64,000 bases of DNA from positions 248,001 through 312,000 of the forward strand of contig NZ_SLWS01000008.1 in NCBI RefSeq assembly GCF_004345645.1. The letters are read 5' to 3'. The notes under the pieces are model-generated. The model saw only the letters and a program-made list of their open reading frames with translations. It made no database searches and was not told the origin of the DNA. The DNA comes from Actinocrispum wychmicini (lineage in GTDB: Bacteria; Actinomycetota; Actinomycetes; Mycobacteriales; Pseudonocardiaceae). Of this stretch, positions 51,364 through 60,418 are shown piece after piece (within the stretch, counting starts at the first letter, position 1; each line of letters starts with the position of its first letter). Position numbers and translations under genes: made by a program.

Positions 51364-52389
51364 CTACGGGGTGAGGATGGCCCGGCCGCGGACCCGGCCG
51401 GCGTCGAGGTCGGCCAACGCGTCCAGCGCGGCGTCCAACGGGTACTGCCTGGTGTGCAGGGTGACCTTCCCGGCCTGCGCCAGCACCATCAGCTCGGCCA
51501 GGTCGTTGTACGTGCCGACCAGGTTGCCGACGATGTTCCGCTCGGTCGAGATGATGTCGATCGTGGGGATGTCGACGTTGCCGCCGTACCCGATCACGAA
51601 ATGCGACCCGTCGCGTCGGGTCATCGCGAACGCGTCCTGTTGCGCCCCCTCTTCGGCGACGAAGTCCAACACCACTTCGGCGCCGTTACCGCCGGTGAGG
51701 TCCAGCACAGCCGACACGTGGCCGCCATCAGCCAGAACCGTGTGGTCAGCGCCCAACGTGGCGGCCAGCTTCAACGCGTCCGGGTTGCGGTCGACGACGA
51801 CGATGGTGGTGGCGGTCATCGCGGCGAGCGCCTGGATGCCGATGTGCCCGAGCCCGCCGGCGCCGTTCACCACGCACACCGTGCCCGGATACAGCAACGG
51901 CACAGCCTTGCGGACCGCGTGATACGCCGTGATCCCCGCGTCCGCGAGCGCCGCCACATCCGACGGACGCGTCGCGGGATCCAACTTGATGCACGCACGA
52001 GCCGAAGTCAGTAGATACTCGGCCATGCCGCCGTCCGCGTTGATCCCCGGGAACACGCTGTCCGTGCAGTGCATGTCGTTGCCGGCCCGGCAGGCGGGGC
52101 AGAGGCCGCACGTCGACGTCGGATGCAGGATCACTGTGTCCCCAACGGCCACATTGGTCACCGCGGAACCGACTTCGTGCACCCAGCCCGCGTTCTCGTG
52201 ACCGATCGTGTACGGCAGGGACACGCCGGACCGGGAGGCCCATTGTTCGTCGATGATGTGCAGGTCGGTGCGGCACACCCCGGCGCCGCCGATCCGGACG
52301 ACCACGTCAAGCGGGTTCTTCGCGGTCGGCTCCGGGACGTCCTCGACCACGGGCCGCTGGTGGTAGGCGTGCAGCCGGACGGCCTTCAT
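51364..52389 (-). CDS. Zinc-dependent alcohol dehydrogenase (NAD-linked, propanol oxidation)
   Basis: 341 residues of the MDR family. Catalytic zinc ligands Cys39 and His64/Glu65 (GVCRTDLH; TIGHENAG); structural zinc Cys94, Cys97, Cys100, Cys108; NAD-binding GAGGLG at 176-181. CGGAGGAGACGAC precedes ATG 52389. It follows the MIP18 gene with a four-base overlap. In propane clusters this enzyme oxidises propan-2-ol to acetone. Confidence 0.93.
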   Translation of the reverse strand: MKAVRLHAYHQRPVVEDVPEPTAKNPLDVVVRIGGAGVCRTDLHIIDEQWASRSGVSLPYTIGHENAGWVHEVGSAVTNVAVGDTVILHPTSTCGLCPACRAGNDMHCTDSVFPGINADGGMAEYLLTSARACIKLDPATRPSDVAALADAGITAYHAVRKAVPLLYPGTVCVVNGAGGLGHIGIQALAAMTATTIVVVDRNPDALKLAATLGADHTVLADGGHVSAVLDLTGGNGAEVVLDFVAEEGAQQDAFAMTRRDGSHFVIGYGGNVDIPTIDIISTERNIVGNLVGTYNDLAELMVLAQAGKVTLHTRQYPLDAALDALADLDAGRVRGRAILTP

Positions 52390-53066
52390 GTCGTCTCCTC
52401 CGAATAACGGGCGGCCAGCATCCCCCGGCACACCCCCGAGTTGGCTTCCTGACTGACCCTGGTCACCCGCGCGAACGCCAAGTGACGACGCGGATCCCGG
52501 ACAGGTTCACCTGACAACGGGTCGATCAGCAACGGCGACGAGTCCGCGCACGGCAACCCAAGCTCCCGTCGACGCGCCCGCAGCCTTTCCACCGCCGGAC
52601 CAGGCGGAACATCCCCGAGCGTCAAGCCGGGCAGCGACGAACGGTCAAGGCCCCGGCACACCCGGTCGGTGCCCGCCAGGACCGCCCGACGCAGGAAGTC
52701 GGCCCGCAGCGAGTCCAGTTCCTGAACGGCCTCACCCGAGAAGGACGCCACGAAACCGGCCCGCCGGGCCACGCCGTTGTTGATCACGTCGGCCGCGAAG
52801 TGGTCCACCAACCGGACATCCACCGACGTGACGCCTGGGAGCGCGCTGACCGCGTCGTAGGCGTCCGCGACCATCAGGAACGCGAAGTTGGGCGCGCAGA
52901 AGTACGTCGGCAGCCGCAGCCGGACCACGGCGTGCCCGCCGACCACCCGGCACTCCGCGACGAACCCCAGGTCGGTCAGTGGTTCGTCGAGTTCCGGGTC
53001 GAGCACGGTGCCGAGCGCGGACCAGACCGCCTCGCGGGAAGCGGTCTGGTCCTGCGGCTCCCTCAT
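52386..53066 (-). CDS. MIP18/DUF59-family iron-sulfur assembly-like protein
   Basis: 226 residues. The N-terminal DUF59 domain (about 10-100) has DPELDEPLTDLGFV and the cysteine-bearing PTYFCAPNFAFLM, as in SufT/PaaD-like proteins. The rest is specific to diiron-monooxygenase operons. It overlaps its neighbours by four bases on each side. Role in metal-centre maturation is likely but not proven. Confidence 0.85.
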   Translation of the reverse strand: MREPQDQTASREAVWSALGTVLDPELDEPLTDLGFVAECRVVGGHAVVRLRLPTYFCAPNFAFLMVADAYDAVSALPGVTSVDVRLVDHFAADVINNGVARRAGFVASFSGEAVQELDSLRADFLRRAVLAGTDRVCRGLDRSSLPGLTLGDVPPGPAVERLRARRRELGLPCADSSPLLIDPLSGEPVRDPRRHLAFARVTRVSQEANSGVCRGMLAARYSEETT

Positions 53067-54073
53067 GAGGGAACGCCGACCGGCTGGGGCGAGGCCGGAA
53101 TCTTGATGTCGTAAAGCCGGGCCGCGTTCAGGCCCAGGATCTTCTTCTTCTGGTCGACGGTGAGCTTCGCGTAGTCGGAGAACTCGTCGCCGTCCGGCAT
53201 CTGCCAGTCCACGAACCCTTCCACCTGCCACTTCGGTTCCCAGATGGCGTAGTCCGCGCCGAACACGAGCCGGTCCTCGCCGAGCCAGAACATCAGCTCG
53301 CCGATCACCTTCGCGAAGAACCGCGGCCGGGCGTGCATCAGGCCGCCGACGACCACCGACAGGCCCGCGTACACGTTGGGCTCCTGGGTGGCCATGAAGC
53401 AGAAGTCCTCGATGCGCGGCAGGCCCACGTGTTCGACGATGAAGTTCAACGCCGGGAAGTTGGTCGCCGCGTAGTCCACATCGGACACGTCGAACGCGTC
53501 CTTGTCCAACGGCCAGATGGTCGGGCCCTTGTGCACGTGGATGTTCGTGACACCCAGCTCCTGGCACTTCTCCAGGTACCGGGCGGCGTCCGCGTCCCGG
53601 AGGCTCCAACCCCGCGAGTCACCACGCCACTCCGCCGTGTAGAGCTTCACACCGCGGCAGCCCCACCGCCGCACCCGTTCCTCGAACGCCTTGAGGCCCG
53701 CTGAGCCCTCGCGGGGGTCGAAGTTGGTGTTCACGATGAACTTCCCCGGGTGCCGCTCGGCCATGGCCCCGTTGACCTCAGTGGTGTTGAACCCCTCCTT
53801 GTACCACTGGCGCAGGTTGGTGGGCTGGAAGACGGCGATGTCGACGTGGCCGTCGTCGAACACGTCCGTCATCATCCGTTCTTCGGAGTATTTCATGAAA
53901 TCGTCGATCGACCAGTGCGTCTCGGCCGGGCCGAGGCCCTGGTAGGCGTGGAAACACTCGATCCAGCCCTGGGCGAACTGCTCCTGGCCGGGCACCCAGT
54001 TCGCCGGGCTCGCGTCCCAGAAATGGGTGTGGCCGTCCACCACGAAGTACTTCTCGCCATCCTTCTCGTACAC
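53063..54073 (-). CDS. Amidohydrolase-2 family protein of the monooxygenase cluster
   Basis: 336 residues. The amidohydrolase metal motif VDGHTHFWD (His15, His17) is at the start, followed by TIM-barrel strands NIHVHKG (about 176) and LNFIVEHVGLPRIED (about 208), and the Asp in FGADYAIW. The family hydrolyses C-N or decarboxylates. In actinobacterial propane clusters the orthologous gene lies at the same place and is thought to aid maturation, but its reaction is unknown. It starts 13 bp after the coupling-protein stop. Confidence 0.88.
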   Translation of the reverse strand: MYEKDGEKYFVVDGHTHFWDASPANWVPGQEQFAQGWIECFHAYQGLGPAETHWSIDDFMKYSEERMMTDVFDDGHVDIAVFQPTNLRQWYKEGFNTTEVNGAMAERHPGKFIVNTNFDPREGSAGLKAFEERVRRWGCRGVKLYTAEWRGDSRGWSLRDADAARYLEKCQELGVTNIHVHKGPTIWPLDKDAFDVSDVDYAATNFPALNFIVEHVGLPRIEDFCFMATQEPNVYAGLSVVVGGLMHARPRFFAKVIGELMFWLGEDRLVFGADYAIWEPKWQVEGFVDWQMPDGDEFSDYAKLTVDQKKKILGLNAARLYDIKIPASPQPVGVPS

Positions 54074-54086
54074 GGCAGTGACCCCT

Positions 54087-54440
54087 TTATGAGCGCGCGA
54101 TCAGGTCGAAGTCGAGATATTCGGCGGCGTCCTCGGGGTTGGCGAACATGATCGTCCGGTCGTCCTCGTGGATCATCCGGCCGTAGTGGGTGGACATGCT
54201 CTCCTCGAACTCCGCCGCGTTGAACCAGCCCTCCTCCTCACCGGCCGCCTCGTCGATCTCCGCGTAGACCACGTCCATCCGGCCCTTCGCGTCCACCCTG
54301 ATCATCGACGGCAACGGCGTGATGGTCACGTTGTCCTTGTGCCGCATCACCTCCGCGACGATCGCGCCGACCTGGTTGTTCATCAACGTGAAGCCGCACA
54401 TGTTCGACGCGGTGCTGTTCTGCTGGAATGTCACGGTCAC
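54087..54440 (-). CDS. prmD: Propane monooxygenase coupling protein
   Basis: 117 residues of the MmoB/DmpM family. The core fits NQVGAIVAEVMRHKDNVTIT and PSMIRVDAKGRMDVVYAEID, then IMFANPEDAAEYL. Coupling proteins lack cofactors and regulate electron flow to the diiron centre. GTG 54440 gives the usual start; it overlaps the small-subunit gene by four bases. Confidence 0.92.
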   Translation of the reverse strand: MTVTFQQNSTASNMCGFTLMNNQVGAIVAEVMRHKDNVTITPLPSMIRVDAKGRMDVVYAEIDEAAGEEEGWFNAAEFEESMSTHYGRMIHEDDRTIMFANPEDAAEYLDFDLIARS

Positions 54441-55606
54441 TGGGCCAACTCCTTCGGTGCTTGCAGGTCCAGGTCGGCCAGCACGGCCGAGAACCGGCTC
54501 TTCGCCCGGTCCAGGCCGTCCTCGAAGCGCGGCGGCTTCGCGTCCGGCTGCGACCACAGCGGCTGCAACGTCCTGGCTGCCTTGAGACACCGCGGCACCC
54601 ACGTGGCCAGCCACTGCTGTAGGACCTTGCGGTTCTCCGCGCCGAACTCCCTGTCGTCGACCAGGAGCCGGAACATCGGCTTGGTGTACCGCAGGTCCCG
54701 CTCGGCGAAGTCGTACTCCTCCGCGCCGATCAGCGTCGGCGTGATGAAGTCCCCGTTGGCCGGTGCCGCCTGCTGGACCAGGTTGCTCCGGAACAACTCG
54801 CCGACCAGCGGCTCGAACACGACGTTCGCCGCGAACACCGCCTCGCACCAGTCCCAGATCCCGGTGAGCTGCTCGGCCGTCTCCCGCACGCCCTGCCACA
54901 CCGGGTCGTCGTTCCACGTCGCCAGGTGTGCCGTGCCGTCGAAGTCGGTGAGCTCCTCGGACAGCGTCAGGTTGTACAGCGCGAGGTCCTGGGCCGCACG
55001 GATCCGGTGCATGCTGTTCACCGAGATCGCGTTGTTGTGCATGTTCGTCGGCGCCCTGCGGTTGGCGTTGGCGAACAAGTAGAGTCCCAGGCCGTGGTCC
55101 ACGTGCATCCACGCGCCCACGTGCTGCGAAACGAACTGGACCCAGTTGCGGTTCCACTGGTCGAACGCCTTCGACTGGCGGGCGGCCTCGATGTTCTGGT
55201 TCAGCTGCCGGACCACGTTCGAGTTGTACCGGTAGAGCGTCAGCTCCCACTCCTCGTTCGGGTCACGGAACTCGTGCCACCCCAACGCCGGCCAGTCGTA
55301 GCCCTGGCCGCCCGAACCAGGCCCGCGCTCGGGTTCCGGCCGGTCCGAGCCCCACGCCTTGAGCGCGGTCCATTCGAGCGGGTAGCCGCCCTTGCCGTCG
55401 GCGAACCCGTACAGCCAGCCCTGGGACAGGTAGTGCCGTGGGTCGGGCTGGACCTCGACGGTGACGTCCTCGTAGTGCGACTGCTTGCGCTTGGCCGGCG
55501 TGAAGTAGTTGAACCGGCGGGCGTCCGAGTCGGGGAAAACCTTCGCGCCCGCCTCCGCGTCGGTGAAGACGGGCTTCGGAACGCTGCGTTCCTGGGTGGT
55601 TGTCAT
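54437..55606 (-). CDS. prmC: Propane monooxygenase hydroxylase small (beta) subunit
   Basis: 389 residues of the ferritin-like YHS/phenol-hydroxylase beta family. ARRFNYFTPAKRKQSHYEDV and YNSNVVRQLNQNIEAARQSK are the amino-terminal landmarks; no full iron ligand set is present, as expected of a beta subunit. It overlaps the reductase gene by four bases. Confidence 0.93.
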   Translation of the reverse strand: MTTTQERSVPKPVFTDAEAGAKVFPDSDARRFNYFTPAKRKQSHYEDVTVEVQPDPRHYLSQGWLYGFADGKGGYPLEWTALKAWGSDRPEPERGPGSGGQGYDWPALGWHEFRDPNEEWELTLYRYNSNVVRQLNQNIEAARQSKAFDQWNRNWVQFVSQHVGAWMHVDHGLGLYLFANANRRAPTNMHNNAISVNSMHRIRAAQDLALYNLTLSEELTDFDGTAHLATWNDDPVWQGVRETAEQLTGIWDWCEAVFAANVVFEPLVGELFRSNLVQQAAPANGDFITPTLIGAEEYDFAERDLRYTKPMFRLLVDDREFGAENRKVLQQWLATWVPRCLKAARTLQPLWSQPDAKPPRFEDGLDRAKSRFSAVLADLDLQAPKELAQ

Positions 55607-56640
55607 CGGTCCTCCGCTGCACCGGTGGTGGTGAACTTGTCATAGAAGATTCGCTTGTCCGCGACACCCAGCGAGGGCAGCAGGTCCAGCGCCGCCGCCA
55701 CCATCGGCGGCGGTCCGCAGACGTACGCGTCCGTACCGTCCAGATTGGACTCCAACCGGCGCACCACGTCCGTGATCAGGCCGGTCTCGCCCGCCCAGTC
55801 GTCCTCGGACAGGGCCGGGACATAGCGGAAGTTCGGCAGTGTCTCGGCCAACGCGGCCAGTTCCTTCGCGAAGCACAGATCCTGGCGGCGCCGGGCGCCG
55901 TAGTAGAACGTCGCCCGGCGATGGATACCGCGCTCGGCCATGGAGCGCAGCAATGCCAGGATCGGGGCCATCCCGGCGCCGCCACCCAGGAACAGGAGAT
56001 CGGCGTTCGGGTTGTCGCGCAAGGTGAACACCCCGAACGGCCCGGTGATCTCCACGATGTCACCGACCGCGACCTCGGTGTCCAGGAAACCGGAGAACAG
56101 GCCGCCGGGGTAGATCCTGATCACGAACTCCAGCAGCCCGGCCGGGCCGCTGGACGGGTTGGCCATCGAGAACGACCGGGTCTCGGCCGTGCCGGGGACC
56201 GCGAAGTCGACGTACTGGCCGGGGAAGAACTTCAGTGACGTCGGCTCCACCAGCCGGACGACGAGATGCCGCATGTCGGGGGTGACGTGGTCGTTCGACA
56301 CGACCTCCACCCGGGCCTGCTGGATGGGCAGGCCCGAGCGGATCATCTCCTCGTCGTAGTTGAGCAGCTCGATCGTCAGGTCCTCGTACGCGTGCGCCCG
56401 GCACAGCAGCGTGAAGCCTTCCTCCTTCTCGTAGTCCGGCAACGCGAACGTGGAATACCGGTCGTGCTCGACGTCATCGCCGTCCAGGATGAACGACTTG
56501 CAGGACGCGCACTGGCCCTCCTTGCAGCCATGCATGAGCATGACGCCCTGCTCGGCCGCGGCACGCAGGATCGTCTGGTCCTCGTCGACCTCGATCTCCA
56601 CACCGACCGGCTCAAAGCGGACGCGATGCTTCTCGCCCAT
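55603..56640 (-). CDS. prmB: Propane monooxygenase reductase
   Basis: 345 residues. An N-terminal plant-type [2Fe-2S] ferredoxin domain uses Cys39, Cys44, Cys47 and Cys80. The FAD domain has RSFSMANP (about 154-161), and the NADH domain FLGGGAGMAPILALL (about 217) and CGPPPMV. It transfers electrons from NADH to the hydroxylase. The start lies five bases after the PrmA stop. Confidence 0.94.
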   Translation of the reverse strand: MGEKHRVRFEPVGVEIEVDEDQTILRAAAEQGVMLMHGCKEGQCASCKSFILDGDDVEHDRYSTFALPDYEKEEGFTLLCRAHAYEDLTIELLNYDEEMIRSGLPIQQARVEVVSNDHVTPDMRHLVVRLVEPTSLKFFPGQYVDFAVPGTAETRSFSMANPSSGPAGLLEFVIRIYPGGLFSGFLDTEVAVGDIVEITGPFGVFTLRDNPNADLLFLGGGAGMAPILALLRSMAERGIHRRATFYYGARRRQDLCFAKELAALAETLPNFRYVPALSEDDWAGETGLITDVVRRLESNLDGTDAYVCGPPPMVAAALDLLPSLGVADKRIFYDKFTTTGAAEDR

Positions 56641-56644
56641 GGCG

Positions 56645-58294
56645 CTACTGGGCCGGGGCGGGACGGCCGGCCGGGCCCTGCCGGTTGTAGTCGGCGACGA
56701 ACGCGGCCCGTTCCTCGTCGGACATCTGGTTGAGCAGCACGTTCGGGCTCTGCACCGCGGGCATCCGGCGCAGGTGGTCCAGGGTCCACATCTTCTTCGG
56801 ATCCAGGTCCAGGTGCGGCTGGGCGACCATGGTCTTGCCGTCGTCCCGCACGAAACCCATGTCGGACACGACATCCGCCCAGTTCCAGCCGTGGTACAGG
56901 GTCTCCCACTCGCGGGCGCCGATCAGCTGGCCCATGTTCGGCGTGTTCCGGCCCTGGTAGACCGGGCGGAACGCCTCCGCGTCGGTCCAGCGGCAGGCCT
57001 CGTGGCAGTACGTCCGCCACTGACCGTCCACTTTGTCCACCACCATGTCCTCGCGGACCAGGCACGGCACCATGCAGACCCAGCAGCGGTGCGGGTACAC
57101 GTAGTCGACGCTCTCCGCCACGATCGGGTGGTGGCCGTTCGGCCGCGACAGCCGGTTGTAGTTCTCCCACCACTTGCCGTACCGGTCGTACCAGCCCGGG
57201 TACTTGTACTCGAACCACTCGAAGTCCGCGTCCGTCATCGGGTCGATCCGCCAGTAGTTGGCCAGCCAGCCGGTGGCGAAGAACTGGGCCACCTCGTGCA
57301 CGTAGCCCTTGTTCCAGATCTGGTTCCAGGCCTCTTCGATGAGATCATGCGGGATGACCAGGCCGTACTTCTCCAACGGGACGAGGTAGCTGCGGTAGTA
57401 GTCGTCGTAGATCCACCGGCGCCACATCTCCGCGTAGCTCTCGCGGTCCTTACGGCGGTCCTTCGTGCCGTACTCGATAAACGTGCCGATGGCCGCGTCG
57501 ACCACGCGGTGGTTGTTCCACCACGCGTAGCGCAGGTCGCGTTCCAACAGCTGGTGGTTCGACTCGTCCGACAACGCCATCAGCAGCGTCGCGTACCCGT
57601 TGCTGATGTGCCGGGACTCGTCGGACTGCACCGAGTGGAACACCGTGGGCAGCAGGTAGTCGCCGTTGGCCGCGGCCTCCGCCGGCATGGCGACGAACAG
57701 CGTGTTGGTGAACGCCGTCTCGGCGACGATCGTGAGGTAGATGCTCGCCGCGGTGATCGCGTCACCGGTGATGAACCCCTCGGCGAACTGCCGGCCGATC
57801 GTGCCGCAGTAGTCGTTCTGGAAGTTGCGCAGACTGGAGTTGAACCCCGCCGGGTCGATGTAGTTGTTCATGTACAGGCGCTTGAGGTTCTGCTGGATCG
57901 TCGAGTGCCTGACCTCGTCGATCATCTGGATCGCCTGGCCGTTGTGCAGTTCCGGGTTGGGGACCGTGCGGAACAGCAGCGGCATGGCCCGCGCCGCCGA
58001 GATCTCCGGCAACGGGATGATGCTCAGGAACAGCTTCTGCCACTCCAGCCAGCGTTCCTGGACCTGACGGAACATGTTGCCGCGGATCGCGCCGTCCTCG
58101 GCGCCGTACACGCGGTGGTCCTTCTCCTCCTGCATCGGGAAGTACGAGCGCAGAACCTGCTTGAGCGGGTCCTTCTTCTTCGCCTTGCGGAAGGTGTAGT
58201 CGGTCCCGTAGTGGGACACCGGCTGGTGGTAGGCCGGTTCCCACGACAGTTCCTGGATCTTCTGGTGGGCACGTGCCACGCTCTGGCGGCTCAT
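56645..58294 (-). CDS. prmA: Propane monooxygenase hydroxylase large (alpha) subunit
   Basis: 549 residues. The diiron ligands of soluble diiron monooxygenases are Glu97, Glu127 with His130 (DEVRHS), Glu192, and Glu226 with His229 (DESRHI). The sequence agrees throughout with Rhodococcus PrmA / Mycobacterium MimA, including YMNNYIDPAGF and FFATGW. It hydroxylates propane (mainly at C2) and cometabolises other short alkanes, ethers or phenol. It is preceded by and overlaps the 76-residue ORF by four bases. Confidence 0.95.
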   Translation of the reverse strand: MSRQSVARAHQKIQELSWEPAYHQPVSHYGTDYTFRKAKKKDPLKQVLRSYFPMQEEKDHRVYGAEDGAIRGNMFRQVQERWLEWQKLFLSIIPLPEISAARAMPLLFRTVPNPELHNGQAIQMIDEVRHSTIQQNLKRLYMNNYIDPAGFNSSLRNFQNDYCGTIGRQFAEGFITGDAITAASIYLTIVAETAFTNTLFVAMPAEAAANGDYLLPTVFHSVQSDESRHISNGYATLLMALSDESNHQLLERDLRYAWWNNHRVVDAAIGTFIEYGTKDRRKDRESYAEMWRRWIYDDYYRSYLVPLEKYGLVIPHDLIEEAWNQIWNKGYVHEVAQFFATGWLANYWRIDPMTDADFEWFEYKYPGWYDRYGKWWENYNRLSRPNGHHPIVAESVDYVYPHRCWVCMVPCLVREDMVVDKVDGQWRTYCHEACRWTDAEAFRPVYQGRNTPNMGQLIGAREWETLYHGWNWADVVSDMGFVRDDGKTMVAQPHLDLDPKKMWTLDHLRRMPAVQSPNVLLNQMSDEERAAFVADYNRQGPAGRPAPAQ

Positions 58295-58521
58295 CTCACT
58301 CCCTCCATCGAAGCCCGCATCCGCGCCAAGTGATCGTGGATGTCCTGGGCCATCCGGATGTCGCCCTCGGCGCGGGGCTGGATGCCCAGCGCCCGCAGCA
58401 ACTGCGCGGCCGGCTCGCCGGGATGGCCTGTCTCCCCGAGAACCGGGTGCAGGCCCTGGTCGGCGAGGTGCTGGAACACGACGTTCACGATGGTCCACGG
58501 GTTGTACGTCTCCTCGGCCAT
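58291..58521 (-). CDS. Small unknown protein upstream of prmA
   Basis: 76 residues from ATG 58521 (or 82 from ATG 58539), coupled to prmA by an ATGA overlap. It begins with PWTIVNVVFQHLADQGLHPV and includes EPAAQLLRALGIQPRAEGDI. No domain is recognised. It is the first gene of the operon, preceding the hydroxylase, so a role in expression or assembly is conceivable. It is not one of the four standard prm/mim components. Confidence 0.6.
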   Translation of the reverse strand: MAEETYNPWTIVNVVFQHLADQGLHPVLGETGHPGEPAAQLLRALGIQPRAEGDIRMAQDIHDHLARMRASMEGVR

Positions 58522-58554
58522 CACTCCATGACACGCCATCCGCCCCCGGATGGC

Positions 58555-58571
58555 TGTCTCAATTTGAGACA
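58555..58571. promoter_or_regulatory. Palindrome TGTCTCAA-T-TTGAGACA, activator site
   Basis: Perfect 8-bp arms with one central base, 34 bp upstream of the small ORF of the prm operon and 72 bp upstream of the divergent activator gene. This is the form expected for a Fis-type HTH activator; binding by the adjacent protein is inferred. Confidence 0.75.
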
Positions 58572-58642
58572 CCATCCCGGCGTGGTCGGGCCTACGCTGT
58601 GTCCTGAGGCGCACCTGCTGCCTGTGACCGAGGGTGTTCGAC

Positions 58643-60418
58643 GTGGATGAAGCGCGGCTTGCGGACCGGCCTGTCCCAACGGACGACCCTGGGCTAGCGC
58701 GTACCCGCGTCCAGTTCCTGACCAGCGAGTCGGTCGAACCGGACCAGGTGCGGGACAGCATTCTCGCGTCCTGGCTGCGGTCCCGGCGCAGCAGCGTCCC
58801 GGCCGACCGGATCAGCCTGCCGTACGTCACCGACCCGAACCTGGACACCCCGTTGATCCGCGCCACCGAGCCGGTCCTGGCGCGGCTCGGCGAACAGTTC
58901 GACGGCCAGCCGATCAGCCTGATCCTCACCGACCCGAACGGCGTCGTCCTCAAGCAGTACACCGGTGACCCGGACCTGCACCGGCACCTGCAGAGCGTGG
59001 AACTCGCGCCCGGCTTCAGCTACGGCGAGCAGTTCGTCGGCACGAACGGGATCGGGACAGCCCTCGCGGACGGGCGGCCGACGCACGTGTTCGGGCACGA
59101 GCACTACGCGGAGAACCTGGAGAACCTCGCGTGCGCCGGAGTGCCGATCCACGACCCGATCTCCGGCAAGACCATCGGCGCGGTCGACCTGACGTGCTGG
59201 CGCAAGGACGCCGGCCAGCTGCTGGTGGCGCTGGCCCGGACCACGGCCGAGCAGATCCGGCAGGCGTTGCTGGGCAACAGCGACATCCGTGAGCTGGCGC
59301 TGTTCCAGGCGTACCTGAGGGCGTGCCGGCGGACGACCGGGATCCTGTTGGCGTTCAACGAGGACGTCGTGATGATGAACGACCGGGCGCGGCGGCTGCT
59401 GGACCCCGCGGACCAGTCCGTGCTGCTCGGGCACGCGACCCAGGTCCTGGCCGAGGGGCGGGGCTCGGCGACCGTGGCCCTGCCGACCGGCAGCAAGGTC
59501 CGGATGCAGTGCCGGACCGTGCCCGGCCCGCGCGGCGGCGACATCGCCGGCGGCGTGGTCCGGGTGCGGCTGATCGAGTCCGACGAGGAGGAGAGCACGG
59601 CGGCGCCGCGGCTGCCGATGTTCCTGCCGGGTGTGGTCGGATCCGCGCCGGTATGGTTGCGCGCCTGTCATGAGGTGGACGCGAGCTATGCGAAAGCGGA
59701 ATGGGTCGCGCTGGCCGGCGAACCCGGCGTCGGCAAGTGCACCCTGGCCCGGTGCGTGCACCAGCGGCGCAACCCGATCGGCCGGGTGCACGTGCTCGAC
59801 GTCGCGCACATCGCCGACGTGCGCCGGGAGCTGATCGACGACCCGGTGGACACGTTGGTGATCCGGCACGTCGACCAGCTGGCCCCGGCGGCCGTCCAGT
59901 CCCTTGTGGCCGTTCTGGCCGAGGTCCGGTCGGCGCCGAAGCCGCCGTGGGTCGCGGTCACGTTGACGTCCGACACCGAGGACCTGGCCCCGCTGCTGGC
60001 GTTGTTCCCCCGGACCGTGCAGATCCCGCCGCTGCGCCGGCACGTGGAGGACCTCAGCGAGCTGGTTCCGTTGCTGCTCAGCAGGTTGAGCGGGCAGCTG
60101 ACGTGTTCGCCGGCCGCCATGCACCTGTTGATGCGCGCCTCATGGCCGGGCAACGTGCCGCAGCTCTGCCAGGTGCTGAAGTACGTGGGCCAGCGTCGGC
60201 GCGTCGGCCCCGTTCAACCCAGTGACCTGCCGGCGGAGTACCGCGCGGTGGCGCGGCGACCGTTGAACCGCCTGGAGTCGATGGAACGCGACGCGATCGT
60301 GCACAGCCTTGAGGACACCGACGGCAACAAGATCAAGGCCGCGCGGCTGCTGGGCATGTCCCGGGCGACGCTCTACCGCAAGATCCACGAGTACGGGATC
60401 GTCACGCCTGCCAGGTGA
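58643..60418 (+). CDS. GAF/AAA/Fis-type activator of the monooxygenase operon (MimR/AcoR-like)
   Basis: 591 residues. A GAF-like sensor (about 60-220: GFSYGEQFVGTNGIGTALAD, ENLACAGVPIHDPISGKTIG) is followed by a shortened AAA+ domain with P-loop GEPGVGKCTLA (about 354-364) and a C-terminal Fis HTH (AARLLGMSRATLYRKIHEYG). No GAFTGA sigma54-contact loop is visible, as expected in actinobacteria, which lack sigma54. GTG 58643 is chosen: GAGGG lies eight bases upstream, while GTG 58634 directly abuts it. It is divergent from the prm operon, so it probably activates it in response to alkane or alcohol. Its end overlaps the P450 gene by 17 bp. Confidence 0.9.
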   Translation: MDEARLADRPVPTDDPGLARTRVQFLTSESVEPDQVRDSILASWLRSRRSSVPADRISLPYVTDPNLDTPLIRATEPVLARLGEQFDGQPISLILTDPNGVVLKQYTGDPDLHRHLQSVELAPGFSYGEQFVGTNGIGTALADGRPTHVFGHEHYAENLENLACAGVPIHDPISGKTIGAVDLTCWRKDAGQLLVALARTTAEQIRQALLGNSDIRELALFQAYLRACRRTTGILLAFNEDVVMMNDRARRLLDPADQSVLLGHATQVLAEGRGSATVALPTGSKVRMQCRTVPGPRGGDIAGGVVRVRLIESDEEESTAAPRLPMFLPGVVGSAPVWLRACHEVDASYAKAEWVALAGEPGVGKCTLARCVHQRRNPIGRVHVLDVAHIADVRRELIDDPVDTLVIRHVDQLAPAAVQSLVAVLAEVRSAPKPPWVAVTLTSDTEDLAPLLALFPRTVQIPPLRRHVEDLSELVPLLLSRLSGQLTCSPAAMHLLMRASWPGNVPQLCQVLKYVGQRRRVGPVQPSDLPAEYRAVARRPLNRLESMERDAIVHSLEDTDGNKIKAARLLGMSRATLYRKIHEYGIVTPAR

